Part shown: positions 1-9,239 of the stretch, piece after piece
How the letters are laid out: every line of letters starts with the position of its first letter
Numbering within the stretch: the stretch's first letter is position 1
The notes under the pieces: model-generated
Told to the model about the DNA's origin: nothing
Seen by the model: only the letters and a program-made list of their open reading frames with translations
Database searches by the model: none
From: Kocuria tytonicola
Lineage (GTDB): Bacteria; Actinomycetota; Actinomycetes; Actinomycetales; Micrococcaceae
NCBI RefSeq assembly: GCF_003687455.1
Contig: NZ_PHOA01000017.1
Location: 1-32,031 of the forward strand
Direction of reading: 5' to 3'
Length of the DNA stretch: 32,031 nucleotides
Program-made: the position numbers and the translations under genes

Positions 1-1287
1 GTGGTGCTGCACGTGGTGGAGGCCTTCGGAGGGGGTGTGGCGGCGGCCGTGCGGGACTACGCCCGCGCCACCCCGGAGTGCGAGCACCACCTGCTGTGCC
101 ACCTGCGCCCCGAGGCCGTGAATCTCGAGGCTAACTGGGACGCTGATTTTGCATCGGTCCGTTCGCTGCCCGGGGGACACCTGGCCAACGTCAAGGCCAC
201 CCGCTGGGCCATCCGCGCGGTGAAACCGGACGTCATCCACTCGCACTCGAGCTACGCCGGCGTGTACGCACGCACGGCCGTGGGACACCTGCCGCGCCGC
301 CGCAACGACACCCTCTCACCGCTGAACGCTCCCGCTGCGCCCACCACGCGCGCCGAGCGGCAGGGGGATCTCCTGGCGGGTGCCGAGCTGCCTGCCGCAC
401 CGGAGGAGCGGACCACCGTGCGGGGCGCCGGACGCCGCCCGGGCCGTTCCGTTCCGGCACCGCTGGGGAGGGCGGTGCGCGAGCTGACGAACAACAAGTA
501 CCTGGACCTCTCGCTGACCCGGATCAAGCAGGTGTACACGCCGCACGCGTGGTCCTTCTCGCGGCTGGACCGCTCCCGTCTGACCCGGCTGGGCTACTGG
601 CTGCTCGAGGGGGCACTGGCCGCCCGCACGGACGTGCTCGCCGGGTGCTCCAAGGCGGAGAACAACGTGGCGCACTGGGGGCCGATCGCACCCCGCACGG
701 TGTACGTGCCCAACATCGCCCGCCCGTGCGGTGAGCGCAAGCGCCGTCCCGCGCCGGGCGAACCGCTCGTGCTCGCCGGCGCGGGGCGTCTGGCGGCGCA
801 GAAGGACCCCGTGTTCTTCGCCCAGGCGGTGGACGCCATCCGCGCCGCCGGCCATGACGTGCGCCCGCTGTGGATCGGTGGCGGGGACGAGGGCGTGGAG
901 CGGCTGCTGCGCGAGCACGGTGTGGAGGTCACGGGCTGGGTGGGCCACGAGGAGGTGCGCCAGCACCTCGCACGGGCGGACGTCTACCTGCACACGGCGC
1001 GCTGGGAGGGCTTTCCCATCACGGTGCTGGAGGCGGCGCTCAACGACATCCCCGTGATCGTGCGGCGCATCAGGGTGTTCGACGACGCAGGGCTGCCGGT
1101 CGTCGTCGACTCGCCGCAGGAGGTGGCGCGGCACTGGGAGGAGATCACGGACGAGCGGGCGCGGGACGCCGTGTCCGCATGGGCCCGCCGGGCGCTGTGG
1201 GAGAACTGCCGTGAGGTGCAGCGCCAGCGGCTGGGAGAGATCTACGGCATCCGCGTGCCGCTCGCGGAGCGCACCCTCGCGCGGTGA
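1..1287 (+). CDS. GT4-family glycosyltransferase (5' end at window edge)
   Basis: This is a retaining GT-B glycosyltransferase, expected to move a sugar from a nucleotide donor onto a lipid-linked glycan on the cytoplasmic side of the membrane. The N-terminus VLHVVEAFGGGV is the usual first strand and glycine loop of GT4 enzymes. The motif HSHSSYAG near residue 80 follows. The C-terminal donor domain has GAGRLAAQKDP and the EX7E pair at E336 and E344 (EGFPITVLE). Residues about 98-160 form a Pro/Ala/Arg-rich insertion before YTPHAWSF, longer than usual. The first base of the window is a GTG in frame; family members often carry one or two more residues, so the true start may lie just upstream. 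The gene is followed after 34 bp by the hydrolase-fold gene and then the flippase, apparently one operon. The acceptor and donor sugars cannot be read from sequence. Confidence 0.85.
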   Translation: MVLHVVEAFGGGVAAAVRDYARATPECEHHLLCHLRPEAVNLEANWDADFASVRSLPGGHLANVKATRWAIRAVKPDVIHSHSSYAGVYARTAVGHLPRRRNDTLSPLNAPAAPTTRAERQGDLLAGAELPAAPEERTTVRGAGRRPGRSVPAPLGRAVRELTNNKYLDLSLTRIKQVYTPHAWSFSRLDRSRLTRLGYWLLEGALAARTDVLAGCSKAENNVAHWGPIAPRTVYVPNIARPCGERKRRPAPGEPLVLAGAGRLAAQKDPVFFAQAVDAIRAAGHDVRPLWIGGGDEGVERLLREHGVEVTGWVGHEEVRQHLARADVYLHTARWEGFPITVLEAALNDIPVIVRRIRVFDDAGLPVVVDSPQEVARHWEEITDERARDAVSAWARRALWENCREVQRQRLGEIYGIRVPLAERTLAR

Positions 1288-1321
1288 CCGAACTACTGGG
1301 GAGAGGACAGGGGAGAACACC

Positions 1322-3283
1322 ATGAACACCATCGGGACGCCCCCGGCGCGGACGGAGCGCGGGGCGAGCGCCGCACCGGCGGGCACCGCGGGCGCGGGCA
1401 TGTGGACGGGCACGGGGAGCAGCGCCACCTTCACGTGGCTGCACACGCCGGAGAACGGGCGGGCGCGGGGGCTCGTGGTGCTGGCACCGCCCGCGGGGCG
1501 CGAGCACGTCCAGGGCTACCGGGCCCTGCGGCAGCTGGCCATGCTCCTCACGGGCGCGGGCTACTGCGTGGCACGGGTCAGCTACCGGGGCGTGGGCGAC
1601 TCGCACGCGCTGCGCCCGGGGGACGACCTGCTCCAGGAGTGGCTGCGGAACGTGCTGGACGCCGCCCAGCAAGCACGGGAGGTCTGCGGCATCGAGGAGT
1701 TGCCCGTCTACGGCATCGGCTACCGGGTGGGCGCCGGTCTGCTGAGCATGCTCTCGGAGCACTTCGACCACGTGATCGCGTGGGAACCGGTGAGCGGAAA
1801 GGCCTTCGCCAACCAGTGGTCGCGCCTGCGCCGCGCGACCCTGCCGGAGATCCCCACCGGGGACGGGGTGGATCTCATGGGGCTGTGGCTCACCGACGCG
1901 CAGGCCGAGCAGCTCGCGCGCATCCCGGACCCGCGACGGCTGGCCCAGCTGCCCCCCGGGGTGGAGGTGTACCGGGAGGCGGACCAGCCGCGTGCCAAGG
2001 TCATGTACGGCGTGGAGTCCTTGGACGTCCGGGTGCACTACGACGTCCTGGAGGACCTGCTGCGGAGGCTGCCCCGTCCGGGACTGGTGCCCTTCACGGG
2101 TGCGGGCAGGGGCCCCGCGCGCAACGAGTTCCTCGCGGGGGACGGGGTGCTGTGCGCGGAGGAGGTCGTGGCCGTGGACCCCGCGGGCTACCCGGGCATC
2201 CTCACGGGCCCCGTGGCGGGACAGGTCCCCGACCGGACCGGTGGCCGGGGGCCCGCGGCGTCGCCGGGTGCCGCGGGTCGCAGGGGTGCCGAGTCGAGCC
2301 CCGAGGTCACGGCGGCGGCCACGGCGGACGCCACCGCACAGGCTGCTGGCGGGGCCATCGCCCCGTGGCCGGGCAAACCCGTCACGTTCTTCGCTCCCGG
2401 GGCGTCCGAGCCCCGGGACGGCTCCGGGCTGTGGCCCGAGACCGCACGCCGGCTCGCGGGCCGCGGCGTGGTCAGTCTCCGCGCGGACCGCGACGGCGCC
2501 GGGGACCGGGCCCTGCTGTGGTCCGACCGGGACCCGAACCCCTACCGCTACCTCAACGCCCAGGCGCTGCGCGAGCAGGCCCGCTGGCTCGGGGAGCGCT
2601 TCCGCACGGACGTGGTGGCCACGGTGCTGTGCTCCGGCGCGTGGGCCACGCTGCGGGCCACGCGCGAGCCCGCGGGGCTGCCCGCCCAGGCCCTGATCCT
2701 CATCAACCAGAACGAGTGGCGGATGCACCAGGGCTTCTTCGACGGGCTGCGCCCGAGCTACGACGGTGACGCCAAGCTGCGCGCGAAGAGCACCTCGGCC
2801 GCAGCCGACGCCGCACCGTCGGGTGGTCGGGCGGCGGCACCGGCGCACGGGGGCGCCGGGAGCGTGCACGGGGCCTGCCGCTCCCGGTGCGCGGACGCCG
2901 CCCGCGGTGTCCTGTCCGACGCCGGCACATGGGCCACGGCCCGACTGGCCGAGGGCAAGCAGGTCGCCTCGCACGCGCTGCGCCACCGCACCCCGGAGCC
3001 CGTGTGGAACCTCATGGCCCGCAACCCGTCCGCGTCCATCCCGGACCACGTGCTGGAGCGTGCCAGCCACGGCCGCCGCGTGGTGCTCCTGGTGGGCCCG
3101 CAGGACGAGGAGCGCTACCGGGAGACCACCGCAGACCGCGCCGTGTCCCGGTTGCAGCGCCGCGGACGGCAGATCGCGGAGCGCTACGTCCCCGCCGTGG
3201 ACCACTCCGTCCTCTCGCGCACCGCGCGCAACCAGATCGCCCGCCAGCTCGACGAGCTGTTCGACCAGTGGAAGGCTCAGTAG
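1322..3283 (+). CDS. tandem alpha/beta-hydrolase-fold protein of the polysaccharide operon
   Basis: The 653-residue protein appears to contain two alpha/beta-hydrolase-like domains. The first, about residues 25-300, has GLVVLAPPAGREHVQGYR, then RVSYRGVGDS, and at the nucleophile elbow GYRVG (residues 133-137), so Arg135 stands where Ser is expected. The second, about 355-650, has VTFFAPGASEP, RADRDGAGD, an elbow reading VLCSG with Cys437 in the nucleophile place, and a late VDHS with His628, matching the usual position of the catalytic His. Linkers near 305-355 and 487-530 are low-complexity. The ATG at 1322 follows a good GGGGAG ribosome site and gives the best start. It lies between a glycosyltransferase and a flippase, with 7 bp to the latter, so a role in glycan modification or assembly is inferred. 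Exosortase-associated hydrolases also have Arg at the elbow, as I recall. No substrate can be named. Confidence 0.75.
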   Translation: MNTIGTPPARTERGASAAPAGTAGAGMWTGTGSSATFTWLHTPENGRARGLVVLAPPAGREHVQGYRALRQLAMLLTGAGYCVARVSYRGVGDSHALRPGDDLLQEWLRNVLDAAQQAREVCGIEELPVYGIGYRVGAGLLSMLSEHFDHVIAWEPVSGKAFANQWSRLRRATLPEIPTGDGVDLMGLWLTDAQAEQLARIPDPRRLAQLPPGVEVYREADQPRAKVMYGVESLDVRVHYDVLEDLLRRLPRPGLVPFTGAGRGPARNEFLAGDGVLCAEEVVAVDPAGYPGILTGPVAGQVPDRTGGRGPAASPGAAGRRGAESSPEVTAAATADATAQAAGGAIAPWPGKPVTFFAPGASEPRDGSGLWPETARRLAGRGVVSLRADRDGAGDRALLWSDRDPNPYRYLNAQALREQARWLGERFRTDVVATVLCSGAWATLRATREPAGLPAQALILINQNEWRMHQGFFDGLRPSYDGDAKLRAKSTSAAADAAPSGGRAAAPAHGGAGSVHGACRSRCADAARGVLSDAGTWATARLAEGKQVASHALRHRTPEPVWNLMARNPSASIPDHVLERASHGRRVVLLVGPQDEERYRETTADRAVSRLQRRGRQIAERYVPAVDHSVLSRTARNQIARQLDELFDQWKAQ

Positions 3284-3290
3284 CCCCGTC

Positions 3291-4829
3291 ATGACAGACA
3301 CGCCCGCCGTGCGCACACCCCCGCCCGAGACCGAGGCCTCCCGTGTGGGGACCAACATCCTGTGGAACTACGTCTCCGGGTTCACGAGCGTCTTCGGACT
3401 GCTCCTGCTCTACCCCTTCGCCATCGCGATCGTGGGGGCGGAGTCCTACGGGCTGTGGGTGATTGCGTTCAGCGCCATCCAGCTGCTCACCATGTCCGAC
3501 TTCGGGCTCGGCACGGGCATCGTGCGCACCCTCACGGACATCCCGGACGACGCCGCCCACGCCCGGCGGCGCCAGAGTTTCGTGGCCGTGGCCATCGGCG
3601 TCTTCCTGGTGCTCGCGGTGGTGCTCACGGGCCTGTACTTCGTGTTCTTCCCGCTCTACCTCACCACGGTGGACGTGCCCGAGCGGGACCAGCACGCCGT
3701 GGTTCCCCTGCTGCTCGCCGCGGGGTTCACGCTGTTCTTCTCGGTGCTCGGGCGCGCGTGCAACTCCGTGCTGTGGGCCCTCAACCGCCCGGACGTGGAG
3801 CGCAAGGCGGCCGTGGTGGCCATCCTGGGACGTGCCGCCGGGTACGCCCTGCTCATCCCGTTCCAGGGCGGACTGATCGCCCTGGTGCTCGTGGAGTGCG
3901 TCTCCCTGCTGCTGCCGCCCGCGGTGTGCCTGTGGGCGGTGCACCGCCGCTTCGGGCTGGCGCGCCCGCTGCCCGGTGCCTGGCGTGAGCAGGGCAGGCC
4001 CCTGCTGCGGATGTCCTCCGTGCTGTCCATCGGCTCGCTGTCCCTCCTGGGGGTGTACCAGCTGCCGCTGTTCATCGTGGGGCCCACCCTGGGGCTGCAT
4101 GCCGCCACCGCCTTCGGGGCGCTGATCCGCGTGTTCCAGAGTGCCCGTCTGGTGATCAGCTGGATCGCCATGCCGTTCGCCTACCCCATCAAGAAGTCGC
4201 AGGGCGGCGAGGCGGCGGAGCACATCCGCGTGGCCATGACGGTGTCCCTGCTGGTGGGGCTCATGATCAGCATCCCGCTGCTCGCGATCCCCACGGAACT
4301 GCTGAGCGTGTGGCTCGGCCCCGCCATGGCCTTCGCGGCCCCCGCCCTGGCCATGGTGGTCCTCGGTGTGCTGGGGGAGTCCCTCGGGCAGGTGCCGAAC
4401 CTGGTGATGACGCTGCGCGGCAGTCCCCTCGTGGCCTCGCTGATCAGCCTGGGGATTCTCGTGGTCACCCTGCCCGCCGTGTGGTTCGCCGCGCAGACCG
4501 GGAACCTGGAGGTGGTGATGGCGGCGTCCACTGCGCCGCTGCTGCTGGCCGTCCCCGTTCAGCTCGTGTTCAGCGAGCGTGCGGAGTCCAGCCGTGCCGG
4601 AGCGGCGGATCTGCGGACCTGGGTCCTCATGCTGCTCGCCGCAGCCGCCGGTGCAGTGGTGTTCGTCCTGGCGGGCCGGGTCCTGCCCGACGTCCTGACC
4701 ATCGGGGTGTGCGGCGCGGCACTCGGGGCGGTGTTCCTGGCGGCGTTCCGCCGGATCCGGCGCCGCGACCGGGAGTTGAACAGCGCCCGGTCGGCGGACG
4801 CTCAGGACGCCGTGGTGAGCTCCTCGTAG
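3291..4829 (+). CDS. Wzx/PST-type polysaccharide flippase
   Basis: A 512-residue integral membrane protein of the oligosaccharide flippase (MOP superfamily) type, expected to translocate lipid-linked oligosaccharide units across the cytoplasmic membrane. The start of the membrane region, TNILWNYVSGFTSVFGLLLL, and the segment SYGLWVIAFSAIQLLTMSDF fit the first helices of Wzx-like proteins; the motif DFGLGTGIVR resembles the conserved DxGLG element. Twelve or more hydrophobic segments run to about residue 490, followed by a charged Arg-rich tail. The start ATG lies 7 bp after the stop of the hydrolase-fold gene; GGAAGG sits rather far upstream, so translational coupling is possible. Its last 28 bp overlap the 3' end of a convergent glycosyltransferase gene, leaving no room for a separate terminator. 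The transported glycan is unknown. Confidence 0.85.
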   Translation: MTDTPAVRTPPPETEASRVGTNILWNYVSGFTSVFGLLLLYPFAIAIVGAESYGLWVIAFSAIQLLTMSDFGLGTGIVRTLTDIPDDAAHARRRQSFVAVAIGVFLVLAVVLTGLYFVFFPLYLTTVDVPERDQHAVVPLLLAAGFTLFFSVLGRACNSVLWALNRPDVERKAAVVAILGRAAGYALLIPFQGGLIALVLVECVSLLLPPAVCLWAVHRRFGLARPLPGAWREQGRPLLRMSSVLSIGSLSLLGVYQLPLFIVGPTLGLHAATAFGALIRVFQSARLVISWIAMPFAYPIKKSQGGEAAEHIRVAMTVSLLVGLMISIPLLAIPTELLSVWLGPAMAFAAPALAMVVLGVLGESLGQVPNLVMTLRGSPLVASLISLGILVVTLPAVWFAAQTGNLEVVMAASTAPLLLAVPVQLVFSERAESSRAGAADLRTWVLMLLAAAAGAVVFVLAGRVLPDVLTIGVCGAALGAVFLAAFRRIRRRDRELNSARSADAQDAVVSSS

Positions 4830-5887
4830 AGCTCGCGGTAGCGGCGCGCGGTCACCCGGGCGTCGAAGTCCGCACGGGCGCGCTCCCAGCTGCGGTGCCG
4901 CAGGCCCTCTCGCAGCGTCGGGGTGAGGTCCAGGAACCGGGTCAGTGCGGCGCCCAGGGCCTCTGGGTCGCGGGGCGGGACCAGCGTGAAGGGCTCCACG
5001 GACAGCACCCGGGTGTCCCCGGTGTCCGTGGTGATCACGGGAACGCCCTCGCTCAGCGCCTCGATGCCGGCCATGGGCAGGGCCTCCTCGCTGCTGGAGA
5101 ACACCATGGCGTGGGATGCCCGGATGAGGGAGCGGACGTCCGAGACGGACCCCAGCAGCTCCACGGCGTCGGTCAGGCCAAGCCGTGCCAGCTCGTCCGT
5201 GAGCACGCGGTTGTGCGGATCCACCCCGTGGCCGGCGCACACCAGGCGCGCCAGGGGGTGCCGCTCCCGGGTCTGGGCGAACGCCCGGAACAGGGTGGGG
5301 TGGTCCTTGGCGGGCACGCGGCGCCCCAGATGCAGCAGGACGGGGTCCCCGGGGGGCTCGGGAGCGGGGGCCGCTGCAGTGGTGGTGCCGTTGGGAACCA
5401 CCAGGATCCGCTCCCCGGGGAAGCGGTATCCGAAGTCCACCGCGAAGTCCCGTGCGGTGGGGGAGCAGGCCACCACCGCGTCCAGGCGGGAGGAGAAGAC
5501 GGCGGCGAGCCGCCAGACCACGCCCGCCACGCGGCTCGACGCCAGGTTCAGGCTCGAGTGCAGGGTGGTGACCTTCGCGGCGCCGTGCGGGGTCAGTTCG
5601 TTGACGAGGTCCGACTGCTGGAGGTGGGAGTGCACCACGTCGATCCGGTGCTCCCGCACGAGCCGGCGCACGGCACGGGCGGCCCTCACCGGAAGCAGGT
5701 CCCTGCGGGTCATGTGCGCGTACGTTGTGCTCGTGGCCGCGGCCTCGAGCCGCGGGGAGAGGGCTCCCGGGCCGAGCAGCACGAGCAGGTGCGCCTCGTC
5801 TTCGGGCCGCCGGGTGAGCAGCAGCTGCTCGATGAGCGTCTGGGCGCCGCCGGTCTCGGCGTCGTTGACGATGTGGAGGACGCGCAC
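4802..5887 (-). CDS. GT4-family glycosyltransferase
   Basis: A 361-residue GT-B retaining glycosyltransferase. The N-terminus VRVLHIVNDAETGGAQTLIE is the standard GT4 opening with a glycine-rich loop; HSHLQQSD lies near residue 87. The C-terminal domain shows LHLGRRVPAKDHP near 185-197 and the EX7E pair E268/E276 (EALPMAGIE). The open frame extends further upstream, but the GTG at 5887 is chosen because the family N-terminus begins here and AGAAAGG precedes it at a suitable distance; the upstream extension is Arg/Pro-rich and unlike the family. It is the last gene of the minus-strand polysaccharide run, separated from the polymerase-like gene by 130 bp. It likely adds one sugar to the lipid-linked repeat unit; sugar specificity is not readable. 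Confidence 0.88.
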   Translation of the reverse strand: MRVLHIVNDAETGGAQTLIEQLLLTRRPEDEAHLLVLLGPGALSPRLEAAATSTTYAHMTRRDLLPVRAARAVRRLVREHRIDVVHSHLQQSDLVNELTPHGAAKVTTLHSSLNLASSRVAGVVWRLAAVFSSRLDAVVACSPTARDFAVDFGYRFPGERILVVPNGTTTAAAPAPEPPGDPVLLHLGRRVPAKDHPTLFRAFAQTRERHPLARLVCAGHGVDPHNRVLTDELARLGLTDAVELLGSVSDVRSLIRASHAMVFSSSEEALPMAGIEALSEGVPVITTDTGDTRVLSVEPFTLVPPRDPEALGAALTRFLDLTPTLREGLRHRSWERARADFDARVTARRYRELYEELTTAS

Positions 5888-6017
5888 GGTGCGGGCCTTT
5901 CTGCGGAGGTGGACGGTGCATGGTGTGGCGATGCCGGCGCCCGCGGGCACGACAGCCCTGTCCCTCGTGGGCGCAGCCCTCGTTGGCAGGAGCCGCGTGG
6001 CGTGGCGCCGGAGTGGA

Positions 6018-7376
6018 TCAGGTGCCCGGCCCGGCGGCGTCGTCCGCACCGGCGCCCGCGCTGCCGGCAGCCGCGGGGCGGGAGAGCTCCAGCCCCAGGC
6101 ACACCCCGGCGATGCCCCACACCCAGAACGCGGAGTCATAGCTCGTGGTGGCCCCGGCAACGACGAGCCACACCACCAGCGTGCACCCGCCGAGCCACAG
6201 GGGGTTGCGCCCGCCGGAGCGCACGCACAGCACCGCCATGACCAGGACCAGGGCGAGCCCGAAGACCATGCCGCTCTCCAGCAGGACGCGGCCGATCACG
6301 GAGTAGATGTCCGGCAGCGGGTTGTAGTGCTGCAGGTCCCCCAGGGGCATGCGCCCGCTGAGGAACAGCTCGTTGGACCGGCCCCGCCCCACGCCCCACA
6401 GGAACGTGGTGGGATCCGAGACCAGGTGGCGCACCGAGGCCGTGATCGAGGAGCCGCGGTCCGCCCAGGACCAGTTGAAGGACTCCTTGCGGTCCCGCAG
6501 GACGTCCAGCCCCACGTAGGCCGCTCCGGCGAGCCCCAGGGGCACCAGCAGCACCGCGGCCCAGGCCCGGCGCACGGCGTAGGGGGCGATCGCGGCGATC
6601 AGCACCACGCCGAGCACAACCACCGCGGCTCCCGAGCCGGAGACCGCCACGGCCCAGAGCACGAGGGCCATGGCCAGGACGTCCCGCGGGGTCATGCGGC
6701 GGCCGTGGTGGCGCAGCACGACCACCAGGGCCATGGCCATCAGGGACAGCGAGCCCACCATGAAGGAGGTCTCGGGGAAGAGCCCGAAGGGCCGCCGCAC
6801 GTAGGTCAGGAAGGTCTCGCTGAAGTCGGAGACGTTCGCGTAGCCGGGGATGGTGTAGAGGCCCTCGAAGGGGATCACGCCCACCACGTCGAAGAACACG
6901 TACTTCTGCACGAGGGTGTAGGCCGCGCTGAGCAGCATGGTCCAGCTCAGCCACGAGATGGCGCGCGGCCCGAGGAAGAGGATGGCGGCGGCCGCGCCGG
7001 CCAGGGGCAGCGTGAACACGAGCCACGTGATGGATCCCGCGACCTGCACGGGGACGGGGCTCAGGAACATCCGCACGGCCGAGGCCGCGAAGGGGACGAC
7101 TCCCACGAGCAGCGCGGTCCACATCACCGGCATGTGCCGGGCGCAGCGCAGGATCAGCAGGACGCAGACCACGCTGGACAGCGGCAGGTTGGTGTTGGAG
7201 CCCAGTGGCACGGCCGCGTAGGGCAGGGCCGAGAGCACGATCAGCGCACCGGACAGTGCGCGGTCCAGGGCCGTTCCCGGGGTGACGAGCGCCGCGCCGC
7301 GGGAACGGGTGGACGCGCGGCGGGGGCCGGTGCCGCTCCGGCCGGCCAGCAGGCCCGGCTGCGCCACGGTGCTCAC
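6018..7376 (-). CDS. O-antigen ligase/polymerase-like membrane protein
   Basis: A 452-residue polytopic membrane protein with roughly ten or eleven hydrophobic segments, of the O-antigen ligase/Wzy type that joins lipid-linked repeat units at the outer face of the membrane. The large hydrophilic stretch between helices, about residues 300-380, contains RGSSITASVRHL, the pattern GVGRGRSN and a conserved-looking LPDIYSVIGRVLLESG, which fits the periplasmic/extracellular loop of this superfamily. The GTG start overlaps the stop codon of the upstream glycosyltransferase by four bases (GTGA), so translation is probably coupled. The first 35 residues are hydrophilic. Context supports polymerase rather than ligase, because the next genes upstream encode a transferase and a chain-length protein. 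Sequence alone does not separate the two functions. Confidence 0.75.
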   Translation of the reverse strand: MSTVAQPGLLAGRSGTGPRRASTRSRGAALVTPGTALDRALSGALIVLSALPYAAVPLGSNTNLPLSSVVCVLLILRCARHMPVMWTALLVGVVPFAASAVRMFLSPVPVQVAGSITWLVFTLPLAGAAAAILFLGPRAISWLSWTMLLSAAYTLVQKYVFFDVVGVIPFEGLYTIPGYANVSDFSETFLTYVRRPFGLFPETSFMVGSLSLMAMALVVVLRHHGRRMTPRDVLAMALVLWAVAVSGSGAAVVVLGVVLIAAIAPYAVRRAWAAVLLVPLGLAGAAYVGLDVLRDRKESFNWSWADRGSSITASVRHLVSDPTTFLWGVGRGRSNELFLSGRMPLGDLQHYNPLPDIYSVIGRVLLESGMVFGLALVLVMAVLCVRSGGRNPLWLGGCTLVVWLVVAGATTSYDSAFWVWGIAGVCLGLELSRPAAAGSAGAGADDAAGPGT

Positions 7377-8560
7377 GCCCGCTCCGTCCCGAGCACGGCG
7401 GCCACGGAGGGCCCCCAGTCCGCGTGCACGTCGGCGCCCGGGGTGGCGCCCCCCGGCGCGGACGGGGGCGCGCCGCGGGTGCGGACGGCGTCGTCGAACG
7501 CGTCCCGCAGGGCGGCGCCGAACGCCGCGGCGTCGTGGACGTCCGCGGCGCGGAAGCCGGCGTAGTCCCCGGCCTGGGCGCGCAGGGAGGCGAGGTCCGA
7601 GGCCACCACGGGGGTGCCCGCCCCCACGGCCTTGGCCAGGACGCCGGAGTGGGCGTCGAAGTGGGTGTAGGGCAGCACGATCACCGCGGCGTCCTTCACG
7701 TAGCCCGCGAACTCGTCCCGGGAGAGGAAGCGGTCCACCACGTCCACGGACGGGTGGCGGCGGGCGAGCGCGGCGAGCTCCGCCGCCAGCTCGGGGCTCT
7801 CCGCCTTGCCGCGCACGAGCAGGGGCACACCGGCCTCGCCCGCGGCCACCACGGCAAGCTCGATGCCCTTGTTGGCGCGCACCTCGCCGATGCAGAGCGC
7901 ATAGGGCCCGGTCGCTGCGGCGGCCGGCGCGGCGGGGGCCCCCGGGTCCAGGCGGGAAGACACGGGCAGGTCCACCGCGGTGACGGGCCGGGTGGTGTAG
8001 CCGCGGATGATCTCCGCCTGCTCGCGGCCGTGGGTGACCACCCGGTCCGCGCGGCGGGCGCAGGCCCGGTCCAGCCAGAGCAGGACGCGCTCCCGGAGCC
8101 CCGCGGAGCCCAGGTCGAAGTGCGGCTGCGCGTTGTGCACGAACACCGCGGTGCGCTGCGCGCGGCGCGCCCGCAGCACGGCGGGGAGGGGGTACTTGGT
8201 GGAGTCCAGGGCGAGCACGGCGTCGTGGCTCGCGCGGGCGGCCACCGCGCGCACGGCCAGGTGCTCGCGCACGAGGTCCAGCACCTGCAGACCGGCCCGC
8301 AGCGCCCTGCCGGGGGCGGAGCGCGGCACCCGGGTGCGCCGGGGCGGCACGGTCTCCACCACGCGCACCGGGTGCTCCGCCGCCCAGCCGAGGTACTCGC
8401 GGGCCCCGGGGCGCGAGACGAGCGAGACCGCGGCGACGTCCGGGCTCGCGTCGAGGGCGAGCGCGAGGTCCGCGGCATGCTCCAGCTGCCCGCCGTACTC
8501 CGTGGGGCACACGACCACGATGTCCCGGGGGCACCCCGGCAGGCCGGACTCAGAGCTCAT
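7373..8560 (-). CDS. GT4-like glycosyltransferase
   Basis: A 395-residue protein with GT-B layout. The N-terminal part has IVVVCPTEYGGQLEHAADLA, a glycine loop typical of GT4 proteins, then DAVLALDSTKYPLP and VFVHNAQPHFD. The C-terminal half has CIGEVRANKGIELAV, the phosphate-binding loop region, and SGVLAKAVGAGTPVVASDLA. A clean EX7E pair is missing: the equivalent stretch reads FDAHSGVLAKAVG, so Asp and Ala replace the acidic residues. This may be a divergent donor site. The ATG at 8560 overlaps the end of the chain-length gene by 11 bp and the 3' end overlaps the polymerase-like gene by 4 bp, so the three genes form a tight operon. The acceptor is probably the growing lipid-linked repeat. 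Confidence 0.8.
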   Translation of the reverse strand: MSSESGLPGCPRDIVVVCPTEYGGQLEHAADLALALDASPDVAAVSLVSRPGAREYLGWAAEHPVRVVETVPPRRTRVPRSAPGRALRAGLQVLDLVREHLAVRAVAARASHDAVLALDSTKYPLPAVLRARRAQRTAVFVHNAQPHFDLGSAGLRERVLLWLDRACARRADRVVTHGREQAEIIRGYTTRPVTAVDLPVSSRLDPGAPAAPAAAATGPYALCIGEVRANKGIELAVVAAGEAGVPLLVRGKAESPELAAELAALARRHPSVDVVDRFLSRDEFAGYVKDAAVIVLPYTHFDAHSGVLAKAVGAGTPVVASDLASLRAQAGDYAGFRAADVHDAAAFGAALRDAFDDAVRTRGAPPSAPGGATPGADVHADWGPSVAAVLGTERA

Positions 8561-9239
8561 CGTCGGCGACGTGCTCGTGGGCCCGGGTGGTGGCCGCGTC
8601 CGCGCGGTGGGACGTCCGGCGCTCGGCGGCGGGGCGCCCGCGCCACAGCACCAGCAGCAGCCCCACGACCAGACCCACGAGCGCTCCGAGCGCGGTGTTG
8701 ACCGCCGCGGAGGGCCCGGCGGCCTTCTCCGGAACGGCGGCCCGCTGGACCACGTTGAGCTTGACGTTCGCCGGCTGCAGCCCGTCCTGGGACTGCGGGA
8801 CGGTCTCCAGTCCCCGGCTCACGCTCACGAGGCTCTCGGCGGTGGCCTGCGCCAGGTTCGCGGCCTGCTGCGCCGAGTCCCCCGTGGCGGTGATGGTGAT
8901 CATCGCGGTGTTCGGTTCGTTCGTGACCACCACGTTCTTGGCGGCGAGCTCCTCGGGCGTGTCCTCCAGGTGCAGGCGGTCCACCACGGGCTGCAGCACG
9001 GAGTTGGTGGTGGCCACCTTGGCGTAGGACCCGGCGCGGGCGACGGCGAACTGCTCGCCCATCTGCAGATCCGTCACCGAGCGCGGGTTGGCCACGTTCA
9101 CGAACACCTGCGACTGGGACTCGTAGGACTTCGGGACCACGAGGGTCGAGGCGATTCCGGCGAGCGCACCCACCACGGTGGCGAGCAGGACCAGCAGCCA
9201 CAGCTGCTTCAAGCATCGGACGTACTGACTCAAGTTCAT
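8550..9239 (-). CDS. Wzz/YveK-like chain-length determinant, without kinase domain
   Basis: A 229-residue membrane protein of the Wzz/YveK (polysaccharide co-polymerase) type. One membrane segment lies at about residues 13-35, directly after MNLSQYVRCLKQLW, and a second at about 178-199, with an extracytoplasmic domain between. The domain begins with the typical YESQSQVFVNV strand and contains PNTAMITITATGDSAQQAAN, close to the usual D-P-x-A-a-xxAN pattern; KAAGPSAAVN precedes the second helix. There is no Walker motif and no C-terminal Tyr cluster, so it is not a bacterial tyrosine kinase. The ATG at 9239 follows GGGGGAG, a strong ribosome site; the longer open frame upstream is rejected. 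It is the first gene of the minus-strand run and should control chain length of the glycan. Confidence 0.85.
   Translation of the reverse strand: MNLSQYVRCLKQLWLLVLLATVVGALAGIASTLVVPKSYESQSQVFVNVANPRSVTDLQMGEQFAVARAGSYAKVATTNSVLQPVVDRLHLEDTPEELAAKNVVVTNEPNTAMITITATGDSAQQAANLAQATAESLVSVSRGLETVPQSQDGLQPANVKLNVVQRAAVPEKAAGPSAAVNTALGALVGLVVGLLLVLWRGRPAAERRTSHRADAATTRAHEHVADDEL

Noticed and set aside
1145-3358. Long open frame on the minus strand opposite the hydrolase-fold gene
   Set aside because: It is Arg/Pro/Gly-rich without family motifs and mirrors the codon bias of the plus-strand gene; high GC removes stop codons.
3012-5921. A 969-codon minus-strand frame
   Set aside because: It spans the flippase antisense and runs out of frame through the GT4 gene, with no domain features.
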